Shown piece by piece: positions 8,518 through 17,404 of a stretch of 29,272 bases of DNA. The position numbers and the translations under genes were made by a program. The notes beneath the pieces are model-generated. The model was given only the letters and a program-made list of their open reading frames with translations, did not search any database and was not told where the DNA came from. Positions within the stretch are counted from its first letter, which is position 1. Every line of letters begins with the position of its first letter. Source of the DNA: Ignavibacteriales bacterium UBA6490 (GTDB taxonomy: Bacteria > Bacteroidota > Ignavibacteria > Ignavibacteriales > Ignavibacteriaceae); the NCBI GenBank assembly GCA_002435365.1, contig DJMM01000009.1, forward strand, positions 1 to 29,272. The letters run 5' to 3'.

Positions 8518-9130
8518 TGAACTCTCTCTTATCTATCTCACTTATAATTGCTTTTTGAATATTTTCTATAGACTCCATACCATTTATAACTTTAAATCTT
8601 TTTTCCTGCAGGGCTAAACTCAGATAACCCTCTCTAACCTTATTAAAAAAATCAATTTCCGACACTTCAATCCTGTCAAGCTCATGACCGGACTTTATAT
8701 TCTTCCTTCTTTCAGCTTCTTCAACAGGAATGTCGATGAAAAAAGTTATATCGGGAATAGTCATACCGATGGCAATCCGGTGAACCTGAAGAATCTGTTC
8801 GATGGAAATTCCTCTGCCAAATCCCTGGTATGCCGTGGATGAATCATAGAACCGGTCCGAAATTACATATATTCCTTTTTCGAGAGAAGGTCTTATTCTT
8901 TCCCTCACAACCTGGGCACGAGCGGCGGAAAAAAGCAATATCTCGGTTTCCATAAACATGTTATGATTTTCCCGGTCCAGCAGTATATGCCTGATTTTCT
9001 CGGAAATACCGGTGCCTCCGGGTTCCCTGATTACTTCAACTTTTTTGCCTTTAGCCTGAAGATAATTCTTCAGAAGTTCAACCTGTGTGGATTTTCCACA
9101 GAAATCTATTCCTTCAAAAGTAATAAACAT
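8501..9130 (-). CDS. tmk: Thymidylate kinase
   Basis: 209 residues, normal length. It phosphorylates dTMP to dTDP with ATP in the cytoplasm. The P-loop is FEGIDFCGKSTQ (residues 5-16), where the usual GSGKS is FCGKS. The DRX-type motif is ISDRFYDSSTAYQGFGRG. REPGGTGISEKIR near residue 36 is the TMP-binding RxPG motif. The start lies 1 nt beyond the stop of the YbbR-like gene and the end overlaps ctpA, so it is embedded in the operon. The cysteine in the P-loop is a small departure from the commonest sequence and does not suggest loss of function. Confidence 0.95.
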   Translation of the reverse strand: MFITFEGIDFCGKSTQVELLKNYLQAKGKKVEVIREPGGTGISEKIRHILLDRENHNMFMETEILLFSAARAQVVRERIRPSLEKGIYVISDRFYDSSTAYQGFGRGISIEQILQVHRIAIGMTIPDITFFIDIPVEEAERRKNIKSGHELDRIEVSEIDFFNKVREGYLSLALQEKRFKVINGMESIENIQKAIISEIDKREFNEKAL

Positions 9131-9131
9131 A

Positions 9132-10046
9132 TTATCTGAATTTCTTGATTACGTACCTTAATCGTTCGGGTTTAATGAAAATTAATTGTGTATTTCGGGG
9201 AGTATTGATTTGGGGACTAATGCTGCCCAGTGTATCCAGCACAACATCTCTGTAATTGACATAAACATTAAGATCCTCCTGTTTGATCTTTGCAATAACG
9301 TTTATTCCCCCCTTTAATCCCACTGCTATTTTTCCGGGTAAAAGAATTACATCCCTGTCCCTGGGTATGTCCCTCACTACAACAGGAATATTTTCAATGC
9401 TTTTTTCGATAATTTTTTGTACATCAAGGTTTACAAAAACCGTGTTATCCTGTAATGTTACGCCTGGAATTTCTTTGATCGAAGTCTGCCAGTTCTGCCT
9501 GGAATCCAGGTTATTTAATTCAATTTTCTCAGTATAGACCTCAGAGATTTCCGGCAGCAAACTCAGCGGTGCATAAATAGTAACTGAGTCGGGATTCATA
9601 ACTATATCATCAGCCAGGCCGTAACCTTTTTTAAATCCAAATTCGGAATCCGGGATTACCGGTACTTTCTTTTCCCCTATTTTTTCAACAAAAAATGAAA
9701 GCGTATCCGGATATATGCTAACCACATCCACATCGGATGTAAGCCACTGGTTTTCCAATATAAAATTATAGAGATTGACGAATCTTTTGCCCGGATTTCT
9801 TCCTGATGAGATCCTGTATTCGGCATCAGCATTGAGACTAAGGTATACCAGTTTCCATCCCTGGCCACGAACCTTGATATCGATTTTTTCAGGCAGCCGG
9901 GTGGGTGTTGAATATCCTTCAGGGAATCCGGTAATCCTTACAGGCATTTCAACCGTGGTTATATAGGTATTGGAAAGGGAGATTGAGCCCCATAAAAGCG
10001 CCGAAAAAATTACAGCTATAATTATTACATAGATGTTTTTCTTCAT
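9132..10046 (-). CDS. YbbR-like domain membrane-anchored protein
   Basis: 304 residues. One N-terminal transmembrane segment (about residues 4-22, IYVIIIAVIFSALLWGSISL) is followed by beta-rich extracytoplasmic repeats of the YbbR type, recognisable by VEMPVRITGFPEGY, KIDIKVRGQGWKLV, PDSVTIYAPLS and IPVVVRDIP. The order of one membrane helix then YbbR domains resembles CdaR, the regulator of the diadenylate cyclase CdaA in Firmicutes. No cdaA lies next to it here, so that role is not supported by context. It lies 20 nt downstream of ruvX and 1 nt upstream of tmk. Confidence 0.75.
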   Translation of the reverse strand: MKKNIYVIIIAVIFSALLWGSISLSNTYITTVEMPVRITGFPEGYSTPTRLPEKIDIKVRGQGWKLVYLSLNADAEYRISSGRNPGKRFVNLYNFILENQWLTSDVDVVSIYPDTLSFFVEKIGEKKVPVIPDSEFGFKKGYGLADDIVMNPDSVTIYAPLSLLPEISEVYTEKIELNNLDSRQNWQTSIKEIPGVTLQDNTVFVNLDVQKIIEKSIENIPVVVRDIPRDRDVILLPGKIAVGLKGGINVIAKIKQEDLNVYVNYRDVVLDTLGSISPQINTPRNTQLIFIKPERLRYVIKKFR

Positions 10047-10066
10047 CTTTAAAATATAACCATAAT

Positions 10067-10507
10067 TTATTTAATATTTTTTCTCGACATATCCAGATAT
10101 TCCTGCAAAATAACGACCGCTGAATTCTGATCAAGCAGTCCTTTATCCCGCCTCCTGGATTTTTTTGTGACAGATTCAATTACCATTTGTTTTGCTATTT
10201 CAGAAGTAAATCGCTCATCGCGAAGAATTACCGAAACCTTTATTTTATCTTCAATCCTGGTTTTCAGTTTCATTACCTCATCGCTAAGCGGTGTTTTCTC
10301 TCCGCCTGAAGTGAGCGGATAACCAAGAATTATTTTCGAAACATTATTTTCTTTAACGACGACTGATAACCGATTCATAAATCCGTTATCATACGCAATG
10401 GTCATGTACGGATAAGCAAAAATTTTAAGCGGATCGCTCAGGGCGAGACCAACTCTTTTTAATCCGAAATCGACAGCTAAAATCCTCTCTTCGGGTATTT
10501 CACTCAT
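10067..10507 (-). CDS. ruvX: Putative Holliday junction resolvase / pre-16S rRNA nuclease YqgF
   Basis: 146 residues, typical length for the RuvX/YqgF RNase H-fold family. Motifs are ILAVDFGLKRVGLALSDP at the N-terminus with the first catalytic Asp, ILGYPLTSGG, RDERFTSEIAKQ, and DQNSAVVILQEYL with the C-terminal Asp. The family processes the 5' end of pre-16S rRNA in E. coli, and a Holliday-junction role has been proposed. The ATG overlaps the rel stop by 1 nt (TAATG), which points to coupled translation. Confidence 0.92.
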   Translation of the reverse strand: MSEIPEERILAVDFGLKRVGLALSDPLKIFAYPYMTIAYDNGFMNRLSVVVKENNVSKIILGYPLTSGGEKTPLSDEVMKLKTRIEDKIKVSVILRDERFTSEIAKQMVIESVTKKSRRRDKGLLDQNSAVVILQEYLDMSRKNIK

Positions 10508-12681
10508 TAAGCACTTTCAAATCTTTCCACGGTATAAACACCCTTGAGTTTTTTTAAACGTTCAATTATTCTTGTAAGGTGGTCGATATTCTGGACATAC
10601 AATGTAACGCTGCCTTCAAATGTGGAGTTGTTCGTGTTAATATTAATCGATTTGATATTAGTATTCTGGTATGAAACTATGGTATGCGATATTTCGTTGA
10701 GTATTCCGGGAGAATCCTCACCCATTACTGTTAGTCCCGCCACAAAAAGAGAGCTTTCCGCTTCCGGCCACTGGACCGGGATAAGCTTGCTGGCATCTTT
10801 CTCCGAAATCCTAAGAAGGGTTGAACATGTTTTCCTGTGAATCTTTATACCTTCACCGATAGTAATATAACCGATTACCGGATCGCCGGGAATGGGATTG
10901 CAGCATTTTGCATAAGAATATAAAATGCCTGATTTTTCGGTGCCTTCAACTATTACCCCGCCGATATCACCCCTGGCCAGGTTAGCAAAATTCTCAAATT
11001 CCAGTACCGGCGCTTTGTCTTTTTTCTCTTTTGTTCTTGTAGATAAAAGTATCTCATCCAGGTTAAGTTTTTCAAGAGCAATTGCTCTGAAAAAAAGTTT
11101 CGGATTTTCGAACTTCAGACTCAATGCCAGCTTGGCGATATCCTGGGTAGTAAACGAAAGTTTCATCTTTTTGGTTTTTTTATCCCAGATCTCCTTACCA
11201 ATTTCAGTTACTTCCTCTTCCTCTTTATTAATCCATTTACGGATAGCCGATTTTGCTTTATGGGTTTTAACAAATTTAATCCAGTTCTTGTTGGGGTGCT
11301 GATTTTTTGAAGTTATTATCTCCAGCTGGTCACCGCTATGGAGGACTGTATCCAGCGGAACAATTTTGCCATTCACCTTTGCTCCGATACAGTGGAACCC
11401 TACCTTGCTGTGTATATCGAATGCAAAATCAACCGGTGAGGAATTAATGGGCAGACGTCTCAGATCGCCTTTTGGAGTAAAGACATAAATTTCATCCTGA
11501 TAAAGATTAAGTTTGAAGCTTTCAAGGAGGTCTTTTCTTGCTTCGTCCTTTGATGCATTTTCAAATATATCCCTTATCCAGTTTACCCAGTTATCAAGGT
11601 CCTTTTCGGTTGTGGCTTTATTTTCCTTATATTTCCAGTGAGCGGCTACTCCTTTTTCAGCCACCTCATGCATCTTTTTGGTTCTTATCTGCACTTCAAC
11701 CAGCCGCCCGTCCGGTCCGACCACTGTGGTATGAATAGATTGATAATTGTTTGTTTTAGGTATCGAGACATAATCTTTAAACCTGTCGGGAACGGGTATA
11801 TAAACCTGATTAACAACTCCCAGGGTAGTGTAGCAGTAATTATTATCTTCCGTATTTAATATAATCCGGATGGCAAAGAGGTCATATATTTCTTCAAACG
11901 GTTTATTTCTTCTTACCATCTTTCTGTAGATGCTGTAAAGATGCTTAGCACGTCCGTTTATATCAAAATCGAGGTTATATTCTTTAAGTCTTTCAATGAT
12001 CGGTTCGGAGAACTTCTTAATATAAGATTCTCTCTCCTTCCTTTTATTCTGTATCTTCCTGACAAGCTCCTCGTAGGCTTCTTTATTAAGATACTTGAAG
12101 GAGAGATCTTCAAGCTCCCATTTTACAGTTCCCAGACCAAACCTGTTTGCAAAAGGGGCATATATTTCCAGTGTTTCCTGGGCAATTCTTCTCTGTTTTT
12201 CAGGGGATACAAATTCAAGGGTTCTCATGTTATGGAGCCGGTCGGCAAACTTAACAAGTATAACCCTTACATCCTTCACCATTGACAGAAGCATTTTCCT
12301 GTAATTTTCTGCCAGGGTTATCTCCTGTCCCCTGAATATTCCGCTAATCTTTGTCACTCCATCGACTATTTCCGCGACTTCCTTGCCGAATTCTTTTGAA
12401 AGAATATCCATGTTAAATTCAGTATCTTCAATTACATCATGCAGGAGTGCGCTTATAACCGTAATATCATCAAGGGGAATTTCGGTAGAGACAATTTTTG
12501 CAACTTCAAGGGGATGGGTAAAGTATGGATCACCGGAAGCGCGCAGGTCATTTTTATGTGCTTCAAGTGCAAACTCGAATGCTTTAGCCACCAGCGGCTC
12601 ATCAACCGAAGGAAGATGCGTTCTGCATTCCCTTAGCAGTTCATCAAGTTTTTTTTGATGTAATTGACTTCCGCGAGTCAT
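10507..12681 (-). CDS. rel: Bifunctional (p)ppGpp synthetase/hydrolase Rel
   Basis: 724 residues with full long-RSH architecture. The HD hydrolase has His56 (FTHPLEVAK) and HDVIED at residues 81-86, so hydrolase activity should be intact. The synthetase domain follows with EIYDLFAIRII, RFKDYVSIPK (about 300-309) and VEVQIRT (328-334). The RxKD form of the RFKD motif is the one found in bifunctional Rel/SpoT enzymes, not in synthesis-only RelA (ExDD). TGS (YVFTPKGDLRRLP, about 400-455), a zinc-finger-like region with AKCCNPIPGD and RKTC, and a C-terminal ACT domain complete it. It makes and removes the stringent-response alarmone at the ribosome. It is the first gene of its operon. Confidence 0.96.
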   Translation of the reverse strand: MTRGSQLHQKKLDELLRECRTHLPSVDEPLVAKAFEFALEAHKNDLRASGDPYFTHPLEVAKIVSTEIPLDDITVISALLHDVIEDTEFNMDILSKEFGKEVAEIVDGVTKISGIFRGQEITLAENYRKMLLSMVKDVRVILVKFADRLHNMRTLEFVSPEKQRRIAQETLEIYAPFANRFGLGTVKWELEDLSFKYLNKEAYEELVRKIQNKRKERESYIKKFSEPIIERLKEYNLDFDINGRAKHLYSIYRKMVRRNKPFEEIYDLFAIRIILNTEDNNYCYTTLGVVNQVYIPVPDRFKDYVSIPKTNNYQSIHTTVVGPDGRLVEVQIRTKKMHEVAEKGVAAHWKYKENKATTEKDLDNWVNWIRDIFENASKDEARKDLLESFKLNLYQDEIYVFTPKGDLRRLPINSSPVDFAFDIHSKVGFHCIGAKVNGKIVPLDTVLHSGDQLEIITSKNQHPNKNWIKFVKTHKAKSAIRKWINKEEEEVTEIGKEIWDKKTKKMKLSFTTQDIAKLALSLKFENPKLFFRAIALEKLNLDEILLSTRTKEKKDKAPVLEFENFANLARGDIGGVIVEGTEKSGILYSYAKCCNPIPGDPVIGYITIGEGIKIHRKTCSTLLRISEKDASKLIPVQWPEAESSLFVAGLTVMGEDSPGILNEISHTIVSYQNTNIKSININTNNSTFEGSVTLYVQNIDHLTRIIERLKKLKGVYTVERFESA

Positions 12682-12759
12682 AATTATCTACAAATTTCTT
12701 TTCTATAAAATAAGCTAATTTTAATAATAGTTAAAGACATCAGTGAATGCAACAAAATC

Positions 12760-13782
12760 CTACTTATCCAGCCCTTCCAGGAGCATTTCGACACGTTCAA
12801 AACGTTTCTTTAGCTGATGTTGATTATAATCACCAGCACCTCTTTTACTGAGGATTTCCAGGCAGAGTTTCCGGGTAAACTCTTTTCTGCCCTGCAGGTA
12901 ATACTGTTGTGCTATTTTATGCTTAATAATTATCTCATTTACAGGTGAGGATCTTCCATAAGACTCAAGGATCTGACTATAGATCTCTATTGATTCTGAC
13001 CTGTCGATTTCTTCCAGAGCTCTGGCCAGAGCCCATTTAAAAAACCTGCTTTCCGGATAAATTAAAAGCATTTTCCTTGCAGTATTCGCTGCTTTCTGAT
13101 ATTCTTTCAGGTCTATATATATCCATATCAGTGAGTTTACTGCCAGATACTGGTTATAAGAGAAATTATCCGCAGAGAATTCTAAATAGCCGATACCAGT
13201 ACTGGTTTGATCATCAACAAAAGGAAGCCACTGCAGCGATTCAAGTGTTCTGCTTTTCCAGTAAAAATAGGTACCTACGGCTGTATATGCATCGTAAAAG
13301 ACGATACTGTCGCCAATGCATCCTTCAAATATTTGTAAAGCTGAAATCCCGGACTGAACTGCTCTTATCCAGCGTTCCCTGATAGCTTCATAATACGCAT
13401 TATATCCTTTAATTAATCCCTGGAAGTATATATGCCATAAGGAATTATTGTCTTTTTCTAATAATTTTTCTGCGGTAATTGATGCTTTTTCAAGACAGGA
13501 ATTAATATATTCCTCATTAAACTCTGTACCCAGGTCATAACTTTTAATTATTTCCGTTGCAGCCAGGTAAGTATCACCAAGCGGTAATTCAGGATGATCG
13601 ATTTTCAGATTCAGGAAATCCTTTTCAGCTTTTTCATACTGCTGATTAATCAGGTTATCAATGCCTGAAGTGAGTAATCTGTGTACTTTCTGATCGGGGT
13701 ACTGTTGCGATAAGACAGGCAGTGAAAAAAGAACCAGAATAAAAATCAGGTATTTAAGTCCCAAATATTCGGTCCCCCGCAT
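12760..13782 (-). CDS. Secreted helical-repeat (TPR-like) protein of unknown function
   Basis: About 340 residues from the ATG at 13782, which overlaps the 3' end of upp by 29 nt. The start is not certain: a TTG at 13764 is an alternative, and a much longer reading frame to 13917 lies inside upp and is rejected. The N-terminus (KYLIFILVLFSLPVLSQ) is a good signal peptide. The mature part is helical, with TPR-like segments such as LINQQYEKAEKDFLNLK, YQKAANTARKMLLIYPESR and YYLQGRKEFTRKLCLEIL. A periplasmic or surface scaffold role is likely, but I recognise no named family and the partner is unknown. It is co-directional with upp and der. Confidence 0.7.
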   Translation of the reverse strand: MRGTEYLGLKYLIFILVLFSLPVLSQQYPDQKVHRLLTSGIDNLINQQYEKAEKDFLNLKIDHPELPLGDTYLAATEIIKSYDLGTEFNEEYINSCLEKASITAEKLLEKDNNSLWHIYFQGLIKGYNAYYEAIRERWIRAVQSGISALQIFEGCIGDSIVFYDAYTAVGTYFYWKSRTLESLQWLPFVDDQTSTGIGYLEFSADNFSYNQYLAVNSLIWIYIDLKEYQKAANTARKMLLIYPESRFFKWALARALEEIDRSESIEIYSQILESYGRSSPVNEIIIKHKIAQQYYLQGRKEFTRKLCLEILSKRGAGDYNQHQLKKRFERVEMLLEGLDK

Positions 13783-14383
13783 CTCCAAGTCCGGGCAGTA
13801 TATATCCTTTACTGTTAAGCTGCCTGTCCAGTGCAGCACAGAATATTTTAACATCGGAATGGCAGGCTGATACTTTCTTAACACCTTCCGGTGCAGCAAC
13901 CAGGCAAGCCAGGGCAATATTTTTTGCCCCGTTTTCTTTAAGGTAATTTAATGCCTCAGCAGCACTTCCGCCGGTAGCCAGCATCGGATCCAGAACTATT
14001 GTTATTCCTTTGTCGAGATCGACCGGTGCTTTATAGTAGTAATATATTGGATTAAGGGTTTCTTCATCTCTTTTCAGTCCTATATGGCCGACTTTTGCTT
14101 CTGGAATCACTTCCAGGAAGCCATTCAGCATACCTAAGCCTGCTCTTAAAACAGGAGCCAGTACAATCTGGTCAGCAAGTAAATATCCCTTTGTTTTTTC
14201 GAGCGGGGTATCGACATTAATTTCCTGAACATTAAAATTTTTACTTATCTCAACCGCAAGTATCCGGGATATTCGGTTCAGCACCATTCTGAATTCTTCC
14301 GGTGCAGTCTGCCTATCACGAAGGATTGTCATATCCCGCTTAATAAGAGGATGTTCCAATAGTATGAAGTTATTCTGGTTCAT
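13754..14383 (-). CDS. upp: Uracil phosphoribosyltransferase
   Basis: 209 residues, normal length. It converts uracil and PRPP to UMP in pyrimidine salvage in the cytoplasm. The PRPP-binding loop is IVLDPMLATGGSAAEAL, and the uracil-binding C-terminus is GYILPGLGDAGDRIFGT. The arginine-bearing segment VLAPVLRAGLGMLNG also fits the family. It starts 7 nt after the der stop. The signal-peptide-bearing ORF downstream begins inside its last codons. Confidence 0.95.
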   Translation of the reverse strand: MNQNNFILLEHPLIKRDMTILRDRQTAPEEFRMVLNRISRILAVEISKNFNVQEINVDTPLEKTKGYLLADQIVLAPVLRAGLGMLNGFLEVIPEAKVGHIGLKRDEETLNPIYYYYKAPVDLDKGITIVLDPMLATGGSAAEALNYLKENGAKNIALACLVAAPEGVKKVSACHSDVKIFCAALDRQLNSKGYILPGLGDAGDRIFGT

Positions 14384-14390
14384 AACGATT

Positions 14391-15704
14391 TTACTTCTGT
14401 TTAAAACTCAGGGTGAGCGGTACTCCCTGGAAGCCGAAATGTTTTCTGAGCAGCCCTTCCAGAAATCTTTTATAGGAGTCCGTTATTTCTTTCGGATAAT
14501 TAACAAAGAAGAGGAAGACGGGATAACTGCCTGCTGCCTGGGTAATATATTTAATTTTTACTTCTTTACCGGTATGGGTTGAAGCAGGCGGTTTCATTTC
14601 AATTTCTTTCAGCAGGATATCATTCAGCTCGCTTGTAGGGATTACTTTTTTTCTTTCCTCGTTGACCTGGCCTGCAAGGTCAACCAGTTTATATATTCTT
14701 TGTTTTGTAAGTGCCGAAATAAAAATAACCGGGACGTAATCAACTGAGCCGGCTTTATATTTAATCTCATCTTCAAACTTTTTGGCAGTGTTTGTATCTT
14801 TTTCCAGAAGATCCCATTTGTTTACCGCTAATACAAGTCCTTTTCTTCTTTGAATTGCTTCATCAATAATCTTCTGATCCTGTTTTTCAAGTCCCAGGAG
14901 TGCATCTATCATAACGACAGCTACATTACATTCAGCAATAGACCGGAGAGTTCTGACTGTCGAATAAAATTCTATGCTCTCATCAATCCTTTTTCTTTTT
15001 CGAAGACCGGCAGTATCGATAAGAACGATCTCCTGTCCATAATATTTAAATACCGAATTTATGGAGTCGCGAGTTGTACCGGGTATATCGGTAACAATAC
15101 TCCGGTCATGCCCGAGCAATGCATTTGTAAGCGAAGACTTTCCAACATTAGGTCTTCCGACCACAGCAATCTTGAGCCTGGGATCTTCCTGTTCTTCTTC
15201 TGAAGCAACTCCAAAATCTTTTGTTATTTCATCCAGAAGATCGCCTGTCTTTCTGCCTACGAGCGCGGACACCTCATAGATCTCTTTGACGCCCAGCTGA
15301 TAGAACTCGCCGGCAGCAGCTTCATAATGTTCTGAGTCCACTTTATTTACAACGGTAATAAATTCTTTGGCAGAAGTTCTCAGCAGATTTACAATCTCAA
15401 CATCCATCGGGTTTATTCCATGCTTTGCATCCACGATAAACAGTATTACATCTGCTTCAGCGACTGCAATCTCAACCTGTTCACGGATCGCAGTTTCAAA
15501 AAGATCTTTGGAATCCGGGACATATCCGCCGGTATCAATTAACTGGAAAACTTTCCCGGCCCATTCCACTTCCGCATAATTTCTGTCTCTTGTAACTCCG
15601 CTCAGGTTATGTACAATGGCATTTTTCTTACCGATCAGCCGATTGAACAGGGTAGATTTCCCAACGTTTGGTCTGCCGACAATTACAACAATAGGTGTTT
15701 TCAT
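14391..15704 (-). CDS. der: Ribosome-assembly GTPase Der (EngA)
   Basis: 437 residues with the family's tandem GTPase domains and C-terminal KH-like domain. Domain 1 has GRPNVGKSTLF (residues 10-20), DTGG, and NKVD. Domain 2 has GRPNVGKSSLT (about 183-193), DTAGLRKR, and NKWD. The C-terminal part contains PASTHTGKEVKIKYITQ, typical of the family. Der acts in 50S subunit maturation. The first ATG at 15704 lies only a few bases from a TATATTTG box, so its transcript may have little or no leader. upp follows after 7 nt. Confidence 0.96.
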   Translation of the reverse strand: MKTPIVVIVGRPNVGKSTLFNRLIGKKNAIVHNLSGVTRDRNYAEVEWAGKVFQLIDTGGYVPDSKDLFETAIREQVEIAVAEADVILFIVDAKHGINPMDVEIVNLLRTSAKEFITVVNKVDSEHYEAAAGEFYQLGVKEIYEVSALVGRKTGDLLDEITKDFGVASEEEQEDPRLKIAVVGRPNVGKSSLTNALLGHDRSIVTDIPGTTRDSINSVFKYYGQEIVLIDTAGLRKRKRIDESIEFYSTVRTLRSIAECNVAVVMIDALLGLEKQDQKIIDEAIQRRKGLVLAVNKWDLLEKDTNTAKKFEDEIKYKAGSVDYVPVIFISALTKQRIYKLVDLAGQVNEERKKVIPTSELNDILLKEIEMKPPASTHTGKEVKIKYITQAAGSYPVFLFFVNYPKEITDSYKRFLEGLLRKHFGFQGVPLTLSFKQK

Positions 15705-15708
15705 AGTT

Positions 15709-15716
15709 CAAATATA
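15709..15716 (-). promoter_or_regulatory. Possible -7 box for der
   Basis: TATATTTG on the minus strand matches TAnnTTTG exactly and ends 5 nt before the der ATG. The matching upstream TTTG is absent or very weak about 20 nt further on. If used, transcription would start at or next to the ATG. Confidence is low because only half of the promoter is present. Confidence 0.3.
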
Positions 15717-15757
15717 AGAAAAAAAGATTGGTATATGACAGAATATGAGGGATAATA

Positions 15758-15782
15758 GGAGCCCTGCCTTAACGGCAGGGCT
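15758..15782. repeat. REP-like palindrome between rny and der
   Basis: AGCCCTGCC (15760-15768), loop ttaac, then GGCAGGGCT (15774-15782), a perfect 9-bp stem in an AT-rich gap. The plus-strand 5' side begins with GGAG (15758-15761), the tetranucleotide found at the foot of many REP elements mobilised by RAYT transposases. No clear T-run follows on either strand, so a simple terminator for rny is a weaker reading. It lies just 16 nt past the rny stop, so an end-of-transcript role cannot be excluded. Confidence 0.55.
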
Positions 15783-15798
15783 AAAGTTAAATCAGTAG

Positions 15799-17376
15799 CT
15801 ATTTCGCATAACTTATTTTGCGTACTTCGCGGATTACGGTCACCTTTATTTGCCCCGGATATTCCATTTCACCCTCAATTTTAGAGGCTATATCACGTGA
15901 AAGCTTATCCGCAATCAGGTCATCGATTTTATCATGTTCAACAACTACCCTTACTTCCCTTCCGGCCTGGATTGCATAAGTTTTAGCAACTCCTTCAAAT
16001 GATTTGGCAAGCGCCTCCAGGGTTTCAAGTCTTTTTACATAACCTTCAAGCGGTTCCCTTCGGGCCCCCGGTCTCGCTCCGCTGATGGCATCAGCAGCCT
16101 GCACAAGAGGTGCTATGGGATGTTCCATCTCGATATCTTCATGATGACTTCCAACTGCATTTATAACAATGGGATGTTCCTTATACCTTTTTGTTAATTC
16201 ATAACCCAGAAGTGCGTGCGGACCTTCGACATTCTTATCGACTGTTTTTCCAACATCATGAAGAAGACCCGATCTTTTGGCAATATTAATATCGAGCCCT
16301 ACTTCAGCGGCCATTATCCCGGTAAGATATCCTACCTCAATACTATGCTGAAGAAGGTTTTGCCCATAGCTTGAGCGGTATTTCATTCTCCCGATATGCT
16401 TTACAAGTTCTGCGTGCATATTATGGATGCCAAGCTGCATTATTGTGTTTTCGCCCTCCCGGATGATATCTTCCTCTAGTTCAAGTCTTACCTTCTCAAC
16501 AACTTCCTCAATCCTTGCCGGGTGAATTCTTCCGTCGGAAATAAGTCTCTCCAGCGCTACCCTGGCAACTTCCCTTCTGAACTGATCAAATGATGAAAGA
16601 ATTACAGCTTCAGGAGTATCATCTACAATAACATCAACCCCGGTAACCGCTTCGAATGAGCGGATATTTCTTCCCTCTTTACCGATTATTCTGCCTTTCA
16701 TATCATCGTTCTGAATCTGCACAACCGATACAGTGGTTTCAACGGAATGATCTGCAGCAGTTCTTTGGATTGCCTGGACGATTATTTTCTGTGCATCCTT
16801 TTTTGCATCAGCCTTTGTCTGATCATGAATTTCTTTGATTAATACGGCGGAGTCAGTCTTAGCCTGACTTACCATATTCTCAATAAGCATCCTTTTAGCT
16901 TCCTCGGAGGTCAGACCTGAAATTTTTTCAAGTTTCGCATTCTGTTCCTGCTCCAGTTTTTGAAGCTCATTATTTCTGAATTCAAGATTTTTCTTGAATT
17001 CGTTCAGTTCCTTCTCAACCTGCTTGTTTTCTCTCTCTTTTTTAATAACAGAATCAAATTTTTTCTCAATATTTTCTTCTCTGGTAACAAGCTGTTTTTC
17101 AAGATTTCCAATTTTCTGTTTTTTCTGGTTTATTTCCGAATCAAATTCGACTTTTTTCTTATACCATTCGTCTTTTACTTCAAGAAGTTTTTCTCTTTTT
17201 AAATTAACAACTTCCTTCTCCGCATCAGCTAATATTTGTTTCGATCTTTCCTCTGCCGATATCAGACTTTTCTTCCCGACCTTCGAATTAAACATCCAGC
17301 CAAGATAAAAGAATAATGCTACAAGGATAATTGATGTAAGGATAATAACCATAGGATTAGTCAGTATGGCATCCAT
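15799..17376 (-). CDS. rny: Ribonuclease Y
   Basis: 525 residues. An N-terminal membrane helix (about 9-27) anchors it; a long charged coiled coil follows (about 35-190). Then come a KH domain (about 210-270, with GRIIGKEGRNIRSFEAVTG) and an HD domain (about 330-430, with LLQHSIEVGYLTG and SGLLHDVGKTVD). This is the standard RNase Y order. It is a membrane-attached endoribonuclease that starts mRNA decay. A strong GGAGG (17381-17385) sits 4 nt before the ATG. The gene follows the 6S RNA, and the REP-like palindrome follows it. Confidence 0.97.
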   Translation of the reverse strand: MDAILTNPMVIILTSIILVALFFYLGWMFNSKVGKKSLISAEERSKQILADAEKEVVNLKREKLLEVKDEWYKKKVEFDSEINQKKQKIGNLEKQLVTREENIEKKFDSVIKKERENKQVEKELNEFKKNLEFRNNELQKLEQEQNAKLEKISGLTSEEAKRMLIENMVSQAKTDSAVLIKEIHDQTKADAKKDAQKIIVQAIQRTAADHSVETTVSVVQIQNDDMKGRIIGKEGRNIRSFEAVTGVDVIVDDTPEAVILSSFDQFRREVARVALERLISDGRIHPARIEEVVEKVRLELEEDIIREGENTIMQLGIHNMHAELVKHIGRMKYRSSYGQNLLQHSIEVGYLTGIMAAEVGLDINIAKRSGLLHDVGKTVDKNVEGPHALLGYELTKRYKEHPIVINAVGSHHEDIEMEHPIAPLVQAADAISGARPGARREPLEGYVKRLETLEALAKSFEGVAKTYAIQAGREVRVVVEHDKIDDLIADKLSRDIASKIEGEMEYPGQIKVTVIREVRKISYAK

Positions 17377-17404
17377 TTTTCCTCCATTGCAGTTTTTAAT
17401 AAAT

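Noticed and set aside
13783..13917. N-terminal extension of the secreted helical-repeat ORF (45 extra residues)
   Set aside because: It lies inside the upp coding region in another frame and would put a signal peptide in the middle of the protein.
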